From Polaribacter ponticola (lineage in GTDB: Bacteria; Bacteroidota; Bacteroidia; Flavobacteriales; Flavobacteriaceae): 64,000 bases of DNA. The notes below the pieces were generated by a model, which ran no database searches, was not told the DNA's origin, and saw only the letters and a program-made list of their open reading frames with translations. Of the stretch, positions 16,595 through 26,153 are shown in pieces. The translations under genes and the position numbers were made by a program. Position 1 is the first letter of the stretch, and every line of letters begins with the position of its first letter. The stretch is from the NCBI RefSeq assembly GCF_026191475.2, contig NZ_JAOSLC020000003.1:1953001-2017000 (forward strand), read 5' to 3'.

Positions 16595-18110
16595 AATTCA
16601 ATCTGCAGACATCAATAAAATTATTTGGCAAGCCTGTGATACTTTTAGAGGAGTAATAGATCCTAGTCAATATAAAGATTACATTTTAGTAATGTTGTTT
16701 TTAAAATATGTGTCAGACACTTATACTGAAAAGTATGAAGCACATTTAAAAAAATATGATGGCAATGTAGAACGTGCAAAACGTGCTATGGCCTCAGAAC
16801 GTTTTACAGTGCCAGAACATAGTCACTTTAATGCACTTTATAGCAAACGTAATGAGCCTAATATTGGGGAATTAATAGACATTGCTTTAGCAGATTTAGA
16901 GGATGCCAATCGTGAAAAACTAACAAGTAGTGATGGTGCTGGAATCTTTAGAAACATCAGTTTTAACAGTAGTAATCTAGGAGATAAAAAAGATAAAAAT
17001 TCACGTCTTAAAAACCTATTGACAGACTTCAATAAGTTAGATGTAAGACCATCGTCTTTAGATGGACAAGATGTTTTAGGTGATACATACGAGTTTTTAA
17101 TAGCCAATTTTGCAAGTGATGCAGGTAAAAAAGCAGGAGAATTCTATACACCAAAAGAGGTATCAACTTTACTAGCGCGCTTAACAAAGTCCAAATCGGG
17201 AGCACGTATTTACGATCCAACTTGTGGTTCTGCATCTTTATTAATCAAAGCAGGTCAACAAGTGAGTGATAACAACTTTTCATTATATGGTCAAGAGGCA
17301 AACGGAAGTACATGGGCATTAGCTATGATGAATATGTTCTTACATGGTTTTGATAATGCTTCTATACGTTGGGGAGACACATTACGTAATCCAAAACACG
17401 TTGAAGGTGATAACTTAATGAGGTTTGATACTGTAGTAGCAAATCCGCCATTTTCGTTAGATAAATGGGGACAAGAAATAGCTGAAGAAGATAAATACAA
17501 CCGTTTTAATAGAGGCTTGCCACCAAAAAGTAAAGGCGATTGGGCGTTTATTAGTCATATGATAGAAAGTGCATACGAAGATACAGGTATGGTTGGTGTT
17601 GTGGTGCCTCATGGAGTATTGTTTAGAAGTGGTGCAGAAGGTAGAATAAGAAGACGAGTTATAGAAGATAATTTGTTAGATGCTGTTATTGGGCTACCTG
17701 CCAACTTATTTTTTGGTACAGGTATTCCTGCAGCGATACTTATTTTTAACAAAGCAAAAGACAAACGCACAGAAACTGTATTTATAGATGCCAGTGAAGA
17801 GTATGGTAGTGGTAAAAACCAAAATGTACTAAGACCTGAAGATTTAGTCCATATAGTAGAAACTTACAATAACTTTAAGGAGAACAAAACAGAACCAGGA
17901 GTTTTAGAAGAGAAGTATAGCTACGTTGCTGATTTATCAGAAATTACAGAAAACGAATACAACTTAAACATACCTCGTTATGTAGATACTTTTGAACCAG
18001 AAGCAGAAATTAATATTACAGAAGTACAAACAAAAATAGCTAAAATAGAAGATGAGTTGGAAGATGTACAGCAAAAAATGCAAGCGTATTTAAAAAAATT
18101 AAGTTTATAA
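16584..18110 (+). CDS. hsdM: Type I restriction-modification DNA methyltransferase HsdM
   Basis: 508 residues with an intact frame. It has an N-terminal HsdM helical domain (about 8-140) and an N6-adenine methyltransferase domain. The SAM motif DPTCGSASLLIKAG begins at Asp211, and the catalytic motif IV is NPPF at Asn287. It methylates adenine in the target chosen by HsdS and, with HsdR, forms the restriction complex. It starts within the end of the half hsdS and is followed 3 bp later by the full hsdS. Base use resembles other element genes. Confidence 0.95.
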   Translation: MSNKIQSADINKIIWQACDTFRGVIDPSQYKDYILVMLFLKYVSDTYTEKYEAHLKKYDGNVERAKRAMASERFTVPEHSHFNALYSKRNEPNIGELIDIALADLEDANREKLTSSDGAGIFRNISFNSSNLGDKKDKNSRLKNLLTDFNKLDVRPSSLDGQDVLGDTYEFLIANFASDAGKKAGEFYTPKEVSTLLARLTKSKSGARIYDPTCGSASLLIKAGQQVSDNNFSLYGQEANGSTWALAMMNMFLHGFDNASIRWGDTLRNPKHVEGDNLMRFDTVVANPPFSLDKWGQEIAEEDKYNRFNRGLPPKSKGDWAFISHMIESAYEDTGMVGVVVPHGVLFRSGAEGRIRRRVIEDNLLDAVIGLPANLFFGTGIPAAILIFNKAKDKRTETVFIDASEEYGSGKNQNVLRPEDLVHIVETYNNFKENKTEPGVLEEKYSYVADLSEITENEYNLNIPRYVDTFEPEAEINITEVQTKIAKIEDELEDVQQKMQAYLKKLSL

Positions 18111-18113
18111 ACA

Positions 18114-19369
18114 ATGGCTATGAAAAATGTAATAATAGAAAATACAAAAGGGTTTAAGGAAACTAAGTTGGGGTGGATTCCTGAGGATTGGGATATTATT
18201 AAGCTAGAAGATATTGGGCATACAGTAATTGGTTTAACTTATAATCCTCAGATGGTTTCTGAAGAAGGTATGTTGGTTTTGAGATCATCTAATGTTCAAG
18301 ATAGAGCTTTAAAATTTGAGGACAATGTGTATGTAGATGTAAATGAAAACAAATTCAACAAAACTAAAACAGGTGATATATTGATTTGTGTAAGAAATGG
18401 TAGTCGCAACTTAATAGGTAAAAATGCCATAATAGATGAAGCTTCAGCAGGTACAGCTTTTGGTGCTTTTATGCTAGTTTTTAGAAGTTCTGATTACAAG
18501 TTTTTGTACCAATTATTTGATACTGCCTATTATGGTCGTGAAATTCATAGAAATTTAGGAGCCACAATTAATTCAATTAATACAAAGAATTTAAAACAAT
18601 TTAGATTTCCTTTCCCTAAAAAGAAGGAAAGAATGCTTATCTCAACTTGTTTAAGCACTTGGGATACTGCATTAACAAACCTAAATTCACTAATAAAAGC
18701 AAAACAAAAGCTAAAAAAAGGCTTAATGCAACAGTTATTAAGTGGTAAAAAAAGATTGCCTGGGTTTGAACAAGAATGGGAAACTTGGTCGTTTGAAGAA
18801 CTTTTTAAAAAAGTGAGTAGACCTGTAAATTGGAATGATGAAGAAACTTATGATCTTATTAGTGTAAGAAGACGTTCTGGAGGATTGTTCCATAGAGACA
18901 GTCTAAAGGGATCTCAAATTCTAACGAAGAAACTTTATATAGCTAAAAAAGGAGATTTTTTAATATCAAAAATGCAAATTCTCCATGGTGCGTCTGGGTT
19001 AGTGAATGATAAGTTTGATGGAATGAAAATATCCGGATCATACATTGCTGTAGTTCCCAAAAATGATACGCTTTTAAATATGAAATTTATGGAATGGTAT
19101 TCTAAAACTCCTAAATTTTATCATCAAACGTTTAGGAGTAGTTATGGAGTACATATTGAAAAGATGACCTTTAATTATAAATTATTTGAAAAAGAAGAAA
19201 TAATTCTTCCACCTTTAAAAGAACAGAATGCAATCACCAAGGTTCTAAATACTTCAGATAAAGAAATAGAGTTATTAACCAACCAACGCAATCAATTACA
19301 ATTGCAAAAAAAGGATTGATGCAACAATTGCTTACGGGTAAAAAAAGATTGAAAGTATGTCAGAAATAA
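18114..19369 (+). CDS. hsdS: Type I specificity subunit HsdS, frameshifted near its end
   Basis: About 418 residues when restored. Two target-recognition domains (about 15-180 and 215-375) are each followed by a conserved coiled repeat: KGLMQQLLSGKKRLPGF in the middle and KGLMQQLLTGKKRLK at the end. The final repeat is cut off in the raw frame (stop at 19317-19319). Adding one A to the A7 run at 19306-19312 restores it to a stop at 19367-19369. The two internal repeats are similar at DNA level and could recombine. The start overlaps nothing and lies 3 bp after hsdM, and the end overlaps the DUF3800 gene by 13 bp. Confidence 0.9.
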
Positions 19370-20034
19370 AAAAAACATTTAATTTATATTGTGATGAAAG
19401 TACTCATTTACAATATGATGAAAAACCATTTATGGTCATTTCTTATATAAAATGTGCTTATCCTCAAATAAAACAACACAAGGCATATATTAAACTTTTA
19501 AAAGAAAAACATAATTTTTATGGTGAAATGAAATGGTCTAAAATATCAAAATCTAATGCAGAGTTTTATAATGATGTGATTGATTATTTTTTTGCTACAG
19601 ATTTAAGTTTTAGAGCTATTGTAGTAGATAAAAATCAAATTGACGAATCACGTGAAGGTTTTACCTATAATGATTTTTATTTTAGAATGTATTACCAGTT
19701 AATAGCTCATAAAATGCATTCTAAACATTTTTACAATCTTTATTTAGATATAAAAGATACACGTAGCCAACAAAAGCTAGTAGGGCTAAAAGAAATACTT
19801 AATAATAAAAGTAATGTTAGGAATATTCAATTTATTAAGTCTTATGAAAGTTATCTAATGCAGATAGCTGATGTTATGATGGGGGCAATAAATTATCACA
19901 TAAGAGGTCTTAATAAAGTTACTGCAAAAAATAGAGTTATTGAAAAAATGCAGACTAACGCAAAAATAAATCTTAAAAAATCTACACCTAAAGAAGCAGA
20001 AAAGTTTAACCTATTTTACATAGATTTAAGTTAG
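19357..20034 (+). CDS. DUF3800 protein (RNase H-fold, probable nuclease)
   Basis: 225 residues. The N-terminal acidic motif is NLYCDESTHLQ, a central GEMKWSKISK follows (about residues 53-62), then the strand YLDIKDTRSQQK and the C-terminal QIADVMMGAINYH. This is the set of acidic and Lys/Trp motifs that define DUF3800, an RNase H-like fold common in defence islands and mobile elements. No activity is established for this subgroup. It is encoded inside the type I R-M operon, translationally coupled to hsdS by overlap and 4 bp from the next gene. Confidence 0.82.
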   Translation: MSEIKKTFNLYCDESTHLQYDEKPFMVISYIKCAYPQIKQHKAYIKLLKEKHNFYGEMKWSKISKSNAEFYNDVIDYFFATDLSFRAIVVDKNQIDESREGFTYNDFYFRMYYQLIAHKMHSKHFYNLYLDIKDTRSQQKLVGLKEILNNKSNVRNIQFIKSYESYLMQIADVMMGAINYHIRGLNKVTAKNRVIEKMQTNAKINLKKSTPKEAEKFNLFYIDLS

Positions 20035-20038
20035 TAGT

Positions 20039-20578
20039 ATGCCTCATAATCAAATAAAAAAATACCCAGACTTATTAGAAATAATGCATTACAGTGAGTT
20101 TCAAAGGAAAAAATCACTGAGAGCTATTTTTGATAGAGATATCACAGATAATGATAAATTTATATTTAATAAAAAAATAATTAGACCCACTAAAATTGAT
20201 GGAGAAATTGATTTAGGCACAGTTTTTAATCACTTAATCTCTGAAGATTATTTTGAAAAAGATGAAAACGGTAAAACAGTAAAAAGTCGTGTTTTTGAGA
20301 AAGATAGAGCGCATCGATTACATTGGTTAAAGCCACATATTGAAGTTAAAATTAAAGATACCGTTTTTCATTTTTCTGTAATGGAGCGAGATCCTAAGAA
20401 AAGAAAAGATGTACCTAGAACATATCTATTGAATACAACTCAAAAGTATGTAGTTGTTTTAGAGCCTCAAAATTCAGGACTAGATTATTATCTTATTACT
20501 GCATATTATCTCAATAAAAAATATGGTTTAAAACAGATGAAGAAAAAAATGAAAAATAAATTAGCAAAATTGTTATAA
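20039..20578 (+). CDS. Unknown protein, possible BECR-fold nuclease or toxin
   Basis: 179 residues, basic at the C-terminus. The middle and end have RPTKIDGEIDLGTVFNHL, then RAHRLHWLKPHIEVKIK and finally TYLLNTTQKYVVVLEPQ with YYLITAYYLN. A strand-rich C-terminal block with conserved Arg, His and a final Y-L-I-T-A-Y-Y segment resembles PBECR/barnase-EndoU-like toxin domains of phages and elements. I rate that as a possibility only. The gene starts 4 bp after the DUF3800 stop, so both are likely co-expressed. It is followed by hairpins before hsdR. Confidence 0.6.
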   Translation: MPHNQIKKYPDLLEIMHYSEFQRKKSLRAIFDRDITDNDKFIFNKKIIRPTKIDGEIDLGTVFNHLISEDYFEKDENGKTVKSRVFEKDRAHRLHWLKPHIEVKIKDTVFHFSVMERDPKKRKDVPRTYLLNTTQKYVVVLEPQNSGLDYYLITAYYLNKKYGLKQMKKKMKNKLAKLL

Positions 20579-20585
20579 AACCGCA

Positions 20586-20617
20586 AGGCTCGGTACATAT
20601 CTTGATGTATCGAGCCT
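20586..20617. other. Long perfect hairpin between operon halves
   Basis: A 13-bp stem (20586-20598 with 20605-20617, one G-T pair) closes over a 6-nt loop in the 164-bp gap before hsdR. No T run follows, so it is not a classical terminator. A second small hairpin CCGCT/AGCGG follows at about 20704-20721. Both are unusually GC-rich for this DNA. Confidence 0.6.
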
Positions 20618-20742
20618 CGAAACTCTGTCTTCCTATATATTCGGTAAGATGAGCGGTGCAAATGTAAAACAATTTTACTTGTAAACAAAATATCAACAAT
20701 CATACCGCTTCGCTTAGAGCGGCTTTGTAAAGTATAAAAACT

Positions 20743-23700
20743 ATGGAGACACCATCATTTAAAGAAGATCATATTTCTCAAATACCTGCATTGCAGCTAT
20801 TAATTAATATGGGTTATAACTACCTAAATCAAGAGGAGGCTTTAAAAGCTAGAGGTAATAAAACCTCAAATATTTTATTAGAAGATATTTTACGAACTCA
20901 ATTACATAAAATCAATAAAGCTCGTGTGTCTTCAAGTAAATCAGTCTCATTTACAGATAATAATATCGAAAACGCTATTATAGCTTTAACAGATATACCT
21001 ATGGTAGATGGCTATATGATTACTAGCGAAAAAATATACGAACTACTTACACTAGGCATTTCATTAGATCAAAGCATTCAGGGTGATCGTAAAAGTTTTG
21101 ATTTACAATATATTGATTGGAAAAACCCCTCTAATAATGTTTTCCATGTTACAGAAGAATTTAGCGTATTGCGTTCTGGATTAAAAGAGCATTATAGACC
21201 TGATATAGTATTATTCGTAAATGGTATACCACTTTGTGTTATTGAGTGTAAAAGACCAGATATGAAAGAACCGTTAGCTCAAGCCATATCTCAAAATCTT
21301 CGTAATCAAAAAGAAAAAGGTATTCGTCCTCTTTATGCTATGTCACAGTTAGTAATGTCTTTAACAGTTAATGAAGGTAGTTATGCAACAACAGGTACTC
21401 CAGAAAAATTTTGGGCAAAATGGCAAGAAGATTTTAAAAAACCAAATGGGGGCATTGATGAGAAAAAAGAAGCTGATTTTCGTCAAAAATTACATAAACT
21501 TAAAAATACGCCAATTAGTAATAACATAAAAGAGCGCCTTTTTACAGAGCGTTTTTACTATGTGCGTAAATATTTTGACGCATTAGAGTTAGAAGAAATT
21601 AAAGCAACTCCACAAGATGAATATTTATTTAGTTTATGTAGTAAAGAGCGTCTGTTAGATCTTATTTACAACTATACTTTATATGATAATGGCGCAAAGA
21701 AAGTCGCACGTTATCAGCAGTTTTTTGCAATTAAAAAGGCAATGAAACAAATAAAAAAACAAAAAATGGTCAGAGAACTGGTGGGGTTGTTTGGCATACA
21801 CAAGGTAGTGGTAAATCGCTAACAATGGTTATGTTGGCTCAGGCTATAGCTATGGAATCTAGTATTTTGAACCCTAAAATTATTTTGGTAACAGACAGAA
21901 CAGATCTAGATACTCAAATAACAGGTACGTTTAGAAAATGTGGAATGGATGTAGATAATGCAAAAACAGGCGCACAATTAATTGAGCTTTTGCATACAGA
22001 AAGTGATGCAGTAGTAACAACTATAATCAATAAATTTGAAACAGCTGTAAAAAAAATCAAAACTCCATTAACCAGTAATAATATTTTTGTTTTGGTAGAT
22101 GAAGGGCACCGTACTCAGCATGGTACATTTAATATTGAAATGCAAAAAACTTTACCAAATGCATGTTTTATTGCATTTACAGGTACACCTTTATTTAAGA
22201 AAGATAAAAGCACATTGTCTAAGTTTGGTACTCTTATAGACAGCTATACTGTAGATCAAGCTGTAAAAGATAAAGCAGTTGTTCCTTTATTATACGAAGG
22301 TCGTCATGCATTACAAGATGTGAACGCAGCGCCTTTGGATAATTTTTTTAATATGGTTTCAGAACCATTAACTGACTATGAAAAAGCAGATTTAAAAAAG
22401 AAATTTTCTAGAGCAGATCAACTAAATATTGCAGATCAAAAAATACTGGCAATTGCTTGGGATATAACAAAGCATTATGAGAATAATTTTCAAAAAACAA
22501 AGTTTAAGGGTCAAGTGGTTTGTCAGTCAAAAGCAGCTGCTGTAAAGTATAAAAACTATTTAGATGAAATTGGTCGCGTAACTTCAGCGTTGGTAATATC
22601 ACCTCCAGATGAAAGAGAAGGAGAAGATTCCGCATATGGCAAGACAGATGATTTAGTAAAAATATTTTGGCATAAAATGATGGATGAACATGGTTCTCCT
22701 AAAAAATATCAGAAAAACATTGTAAACCGTTTTAAGAATGATAGTGAGCCAGAATTAATTATTGTTGTCGATAAATTATTAACTGGATTTGACGCACCAA
22801 ATAATATTGTTCTGTATCTCACAAGAAAATTGTTGGGTCATACTTTATTACAAGCTATAGCAAGAGTAAATCGTGTAAGCCCAGACAAAGACTATGGTTA
22901 TATTGTAGACTATTATGGGGTTCTAGAGGAATTAGATAAAGCGCTAAAAACCTATTCTACTTTTGAAGATTTTGATGAAGATCAGTTAAAAGGTACTCTA
23001 ACTAATATTAGTGAAGAAATAGAACAATTGCCGCAAATACATAGTGACCTTTGGCAATTATTTTCTTCTATTTCAAATAAAAAAGATGCAGAAGCCTATC
23101 AACAGTTACTAAGAGATGAGGCATTACGTAATAAGTTTTATGACCAATTAGCAAAATATGCACGTATTTTAAAGCTAGCTTTATCCTCTATTATATTTCA
23201 TAAAGAGACAGAAGAAAAACGTATCTCAAAATACAAAGAAGATTTATCGTTTTTCATGAAGCTTCGCGCAGCTGTTGCTTCAAGGTATTCTGATAAAATA
23301 GATTACAAAAAATATGAAGGACAAATTCAAAAATTAATTGATACACATATTCCTACCTCAGATGTTGTAACACTTACAGACTTAGTTAATATTTTTGACA
23401 AAGAGGCTTTTGAAGAAGAAATTGAAAAAGCCACAGGTAAAGCAGCTAAAGCAGATATGATTGCTTCTAGAACAGCTAAGCATATATCAGAAAAAATGGA
23501 TGAAGATCCTGCATTTTATAAACGTTTTTCGCAATTAATTAAAGAAACTATTGAAGACTATTTGCAAGGTAGAATTGACGAAACCGTTTATTTGCAAAAA
23601 ATTAAAGAAGCTAGGGATGCTGTTTTAAGTAGAACAGATTCTAGCATACCTGCATCGTTAGAAAATAAGGAAGTAGCTAGAGCATTTTTTGGAATTGGCC

Positions 23701-23966
23701 TTGAAGAATTTGGCACGTTCTCAGAGCAAGAAGATATTGTTTTATTAATAGCTGAAGAATTAGCCCTAAAAGCTGATAGCATTATATTAAATCTTATGCA
23801 AGTCGATTGGTCTAAAAGTGTTGACATACCTAAAAAAATGGTTTTCTTAATTGGCGATTTTATCATAGATCATATTCGAGATAAATATGACCTTAAATTA
23901 AGTTTTCAAGATATTGATAAAATTGCCGAACGTATTGTTGAAGTTGCCAAAATAAGATATAAATAA
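20743..23966 (+). CDS. hsdR: Type I restriction endonuclease HsdR, frameshifted in this sequence
   Basis: About 1,075 residues when restored. The nuclease domain has Asp154 (RPDIVLFVNG) and Glu168/Lys170 (VIECKRP), the PD-ExK set. The raw frame breaks near the A6 run 21761-21766; one extra A restores NGQRTGGVVWHTQGSGKSL, which contains the Walker A motif. Helicase motifs DEGHRTQHG and FTGTPLF and a C-terminal helical domain follow. The subunit translocates and cuts unmodified DNA with HsdM and HsdS. It is separated from the rest of the operon by hairpins and overlaps the next gene by one base. Confidence 0.93.
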
Positions 23967-24660
23967 TGCAGCGTTCGCTTAAATATGGTTCTGAGGAAAT
24001 AGTTTATACATTACAGTTTCGCGAACGAAAAACTTTGGGTATTACTGTACTACCAGATCGATCTATAATTGTTAATGCACCAATAAAAAGTAGCACAAAA
24101 AAATAGAAGATAAAATTCATAAGAAAGCAGCGTGGATATTAAAACAGCAAGATTATTTTTTATCCTTTGAACCACGAAAAACAATTCGGAAATATGTTTC
24201 TGGTGAATCTCACTTCTATTTAGGAAGACAATATCAGCTTATTTTAATAGATAGCGATGAAAAAACAGTCAAAAATATTGGAGGAAAAATTGAAATAAGA
24301 ACACATAATTTTGATAATGCAGAAAAATTATTAGAAGCCTGGTATCTAAATAAATCAAAAAAATGGTTTCATAACATTGCAGAACCTCTTATAAACCAAT
24401 TCAAAAAATATCAGGTAGAACCAAAAAAAATAGAAATAAGAAAAATGCAAAATCGTTGGGGCTCATGCTCAACTAAAGGTAGAATATTGTTGAACCCAGA
24501 ATTAATCAAAGCACCTAAAGCCTGTATAGAGTATGTAATAATTCACGAACTCTGTCATTTAGTGCATAGAGACCATACCAAAGCATTTTTTGATTTACAG
24601 CAAAAGGAGTTTCCTGAATGGAAGAAATGGAAAAATAAATTGGAAGTATTATTGGCTTAA
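23966..24660 (+). CDS. YgjP/SprT-like metallopeptidase-domain protein, frameshifted in this sequence
   Basis: About 231 residues when restored. The first frame (MQRSLKYGSEEIVYTLQF) stops after SSTKK. Adding one A to the A7 run 24097-24103 joins it to the rest. The C-terminal zinc motif is HELCHLVHRDH (HExxH plus a downstream His), preceded by the family signature NRWGSCSTKGRILLNPELI. DUF45/YgjP proteins are often encoded behind hsdR, and their role there is not established. The start codon overlaps the hsdR stop, which supports a shared transcript. Confidence 0.85.
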
Positions 24661-25013
24661 TATTCCTTCGAAAAATGAAAACTTGAAAAGTATTACCGAA
24701 ATAAAATCAGCCCTTCCTCATTCAACTGCTTAATTCTATTTAATTCATTGACAGGAAAAAATAAAAGAATATATAGAATAGCAATTACTTTATCTGTTGT
24801 TCGTATTTATAATACTAATACAAAAACCAAAATCATTATGAATTTATTTAAAAACATGTTTGCTTTAATGGAGCACTTGAGACAACTTAATAAAATACTC
24901 GTTGAGAACGAAATTGAAACTATAAGAAGATGAGTTATAAACTTTGTTTTTGAAGTACACTATTCGATAGATCAAATAAAAAAATAGAAATAGGATTTAA
25001 AAAAATTGATATT
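24661..25013. other. Gap of 353 bp without a convincing gene
   Basis: A short frame (24838-24933, MNLFKNMFALMEHLRQ, 31 residues) is open but has no family resemblance and no clear ribosome-binding site. No repeats or strong hairpins are seen. Confidence 0.5.
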
Positions 25014-25562
25014 ATGATAACAGTTGGACACAAACTATATGTCACTAAGCATATTAATAATGCAATGGTAAAATATGCAGAGCAAGTTTTATTAAAAAGA
25101 CTGTTGTTACGTTTTGCCTTTGATGATTATAAAGAATTTAAAAAACCAAAAAAGGTATCAAACTTAATTGTTGATACAAGTTTTAATCTTGGACACAACC
25201 CTCCTGAAATTCAATATGAGCATATTCAATTAATTAACAAATTCCTTTCTGAACTTGACGAATCGGATTATACAGCTATGTATTTCTGGCTAATAGATAA
25301 AAAATTCTATGATTATGAAGATGAATATGAAAATGAAGAAGACGACTTTGATCAAAACATAGACTATGATACGTTTCTAGCTAATTATGGCAGAGAAATT
25401 GCCTACAAGATATACGACCCAGAGGGATCTAGGCTTGAGGAAGATTTATTTGGAGAGCTGACTAATTTTATTATTAATTTTGCTGACGAGTTAGATCTTT
25501 CACTAGTAGACAAGCAATCCATAGAAGATATCACTGATACATTATACCTTTACTGTAAGTAA
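25014..25562 (+). CDS. Acidic protein of unknown function, last gene of the element
   Basis: 182 residues, intact. It begins MITVGHKLYVTKH and has a helical first part. A very acidic stretch lies at about residues 102-120 (DYEDEYENEEDDFDQNIDYD), and a helical C-terminus follows. There is no signal peptide, membrane span or known motif. Strong negative charge is common in DNA-mimic anti-restriction proteins and in immunity proteins, and its position behind an R-M locus makes that thinkable. The evidence is only composition and place. It has its own AT-rich upstream region. Confidence 0.65.
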   Translation: MITVGHKLYVTKHINNAMVKYAEQVLLKRLLLRFAFDDYKEFKKPKKVSNLIVDTSFNLGHNPPEIQYEHIQLINKFLSELDESDYTAMYFWLIDKKFYDYEDEYENEEDDFDQNIDYDTFLANYGREIAYKIYDPEGSRLEEDLFGELTNFIINFADELDLSLVDKQSIEDITDTLYLYCK

Positions 25563-25979
25563 TAGTAACTACAAAGAGAAAATTAAAATATAGGAAGGTA
25601 GTCTATTGAGATATTCTTCGATAATCTAAATTATAAACCGATATTCAATACGAAAATTGTAGATCTCATAATTATTTCAATATTCAACTCACATGCCCAA
25701 AATTCAATTGTTATATCAAATCAATTATACTAGGTTTTTATAATAGAAAAACAACCTTACCTAATTAAACTGCGCAAAATCCTCACTAAGTTCGCTATGC
25801 TTCTTAGTTTAGATCTTTGCTTGTTTCTATTTCATTAAGTTCTAGTATTTGCAGTAAAATTTTATAAAATTTATGTGTAGCAGAAATGATGTTTTTTTAT
25901 CAAAAATTAAGTTGATTTAGTAAAAAATGTAAATTATTGGATAAAAGTAGAACCCCCTAACCAGCCCCCTTAAAAAAAT
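25563..25979. other. Non-coding right end of the element (about 420 bp)
   Basis: No reading frame is convincing here. The only notable signal is the C-rich motif CCCCCTAACCAGCCCCC at 25953-25969. It resembles the one at 6557-6572 near the left end, and both lie in the same orientation. Confidence 0.5.
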
Positions 25980-26013
25980 AAAACTCTCTTAATCAATTAA
26001 TTAAGAGAGTTTT
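25980..26013 (-). terminator. Bidirectional hairpin terminator abutting the tRNA gene
   Basis: AAAACTCTCTTAAT (25980-25993) pairs perfectly with ATTAAGAGAGTTTT (26000-26013). On the minus strand it follows the tRNA 3' end and ends in T residues, so it can terminate the tRNA transcript. It belongs to the element side of attR. Confidence 0.82.
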
Positions 26014-26014
26014 C

Positions 26015-26029
26015 TGTGGTCCCACATGG
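26015..26029 (+). repeat. attR: right 15-bp attachment-site repeat
   Basis: TGTGGTCCCACATGG, identical to 6427-6441. From 26017 on it is the acceptor-stem 3' strand and part of the T arm of the tRNA gene, so integration leaves the tRNA intact. Confidence 0.88.
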
Positions 26030-26090
26030 ACTCGAACCATGGACCACCTGATTATGAGTCAGGTGCTCTAACCAACTGAGCTATAGGACC
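26017..26090 (-). tRNA. tRNA with CAU anticodon (Met or lysidine-type Ile2)
   Basis: 74 nt. All arms fold: acceptor GGTCCTA/TGGGACC, D arm GCTC/GAGC, anticodon stem CCTGA/TCAGG around loop CTCATAA, and T arm CATGG/CCATG with TTCGAGT. The discriminator is A; CCA is not encoded. CAU can mean elongator Met or Ile2 read after lysidine modification. The C4-G69 and C5-G68 pairs are the features TilS recognises in E. coli Ile2, which favours Ile2, but this rule is not tested here. It is the target of the integrated element. Confidence 0.92.
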
Positions 26091-26153
26091 AATAATTAAG
26101 GCTGCAAATGTACTATTATTTTTAAATTATTTGCAAATAAATTTAAATAATAA

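Larger units (their letters stand above)
6427..26029. mobile_element. tRNA-integrated mobilizable element carrying a type I R-M system
   Basis: The element is bounded by perfect 15-bp direct repeats, the right one inside the 3' end of the tRNA(CAU) gene, giving a 19,588-bp unit. It encodes a tyrosine integrase next to the left end, an excisionase-like HTH protein, two replication proteins, a MobC/relaxase pair, ParA with an RHH partner and a restriction-modification cargo. There is no TraG/VirD4 coupling protein and no secretion apparatus, so it should depend on a helper conjugative element. The module order resembles Bacteroidota integrative mobilizable elements. Integration state and boundaries are inferred from sequence. 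Confidence 0.88.

Noticed and set aside
24748..24933. Small gene of 61 or 31 residues after the metallopeptidase
   Set aside because: No family, poor start context and no conserved feature; treated as part of the non-coding gap.
6427..26029. Complete conjugative element (ICE)
   Set aside because: No VirB/Tra secretion genes and no coupling protein are present; only mobilization genes are seen.
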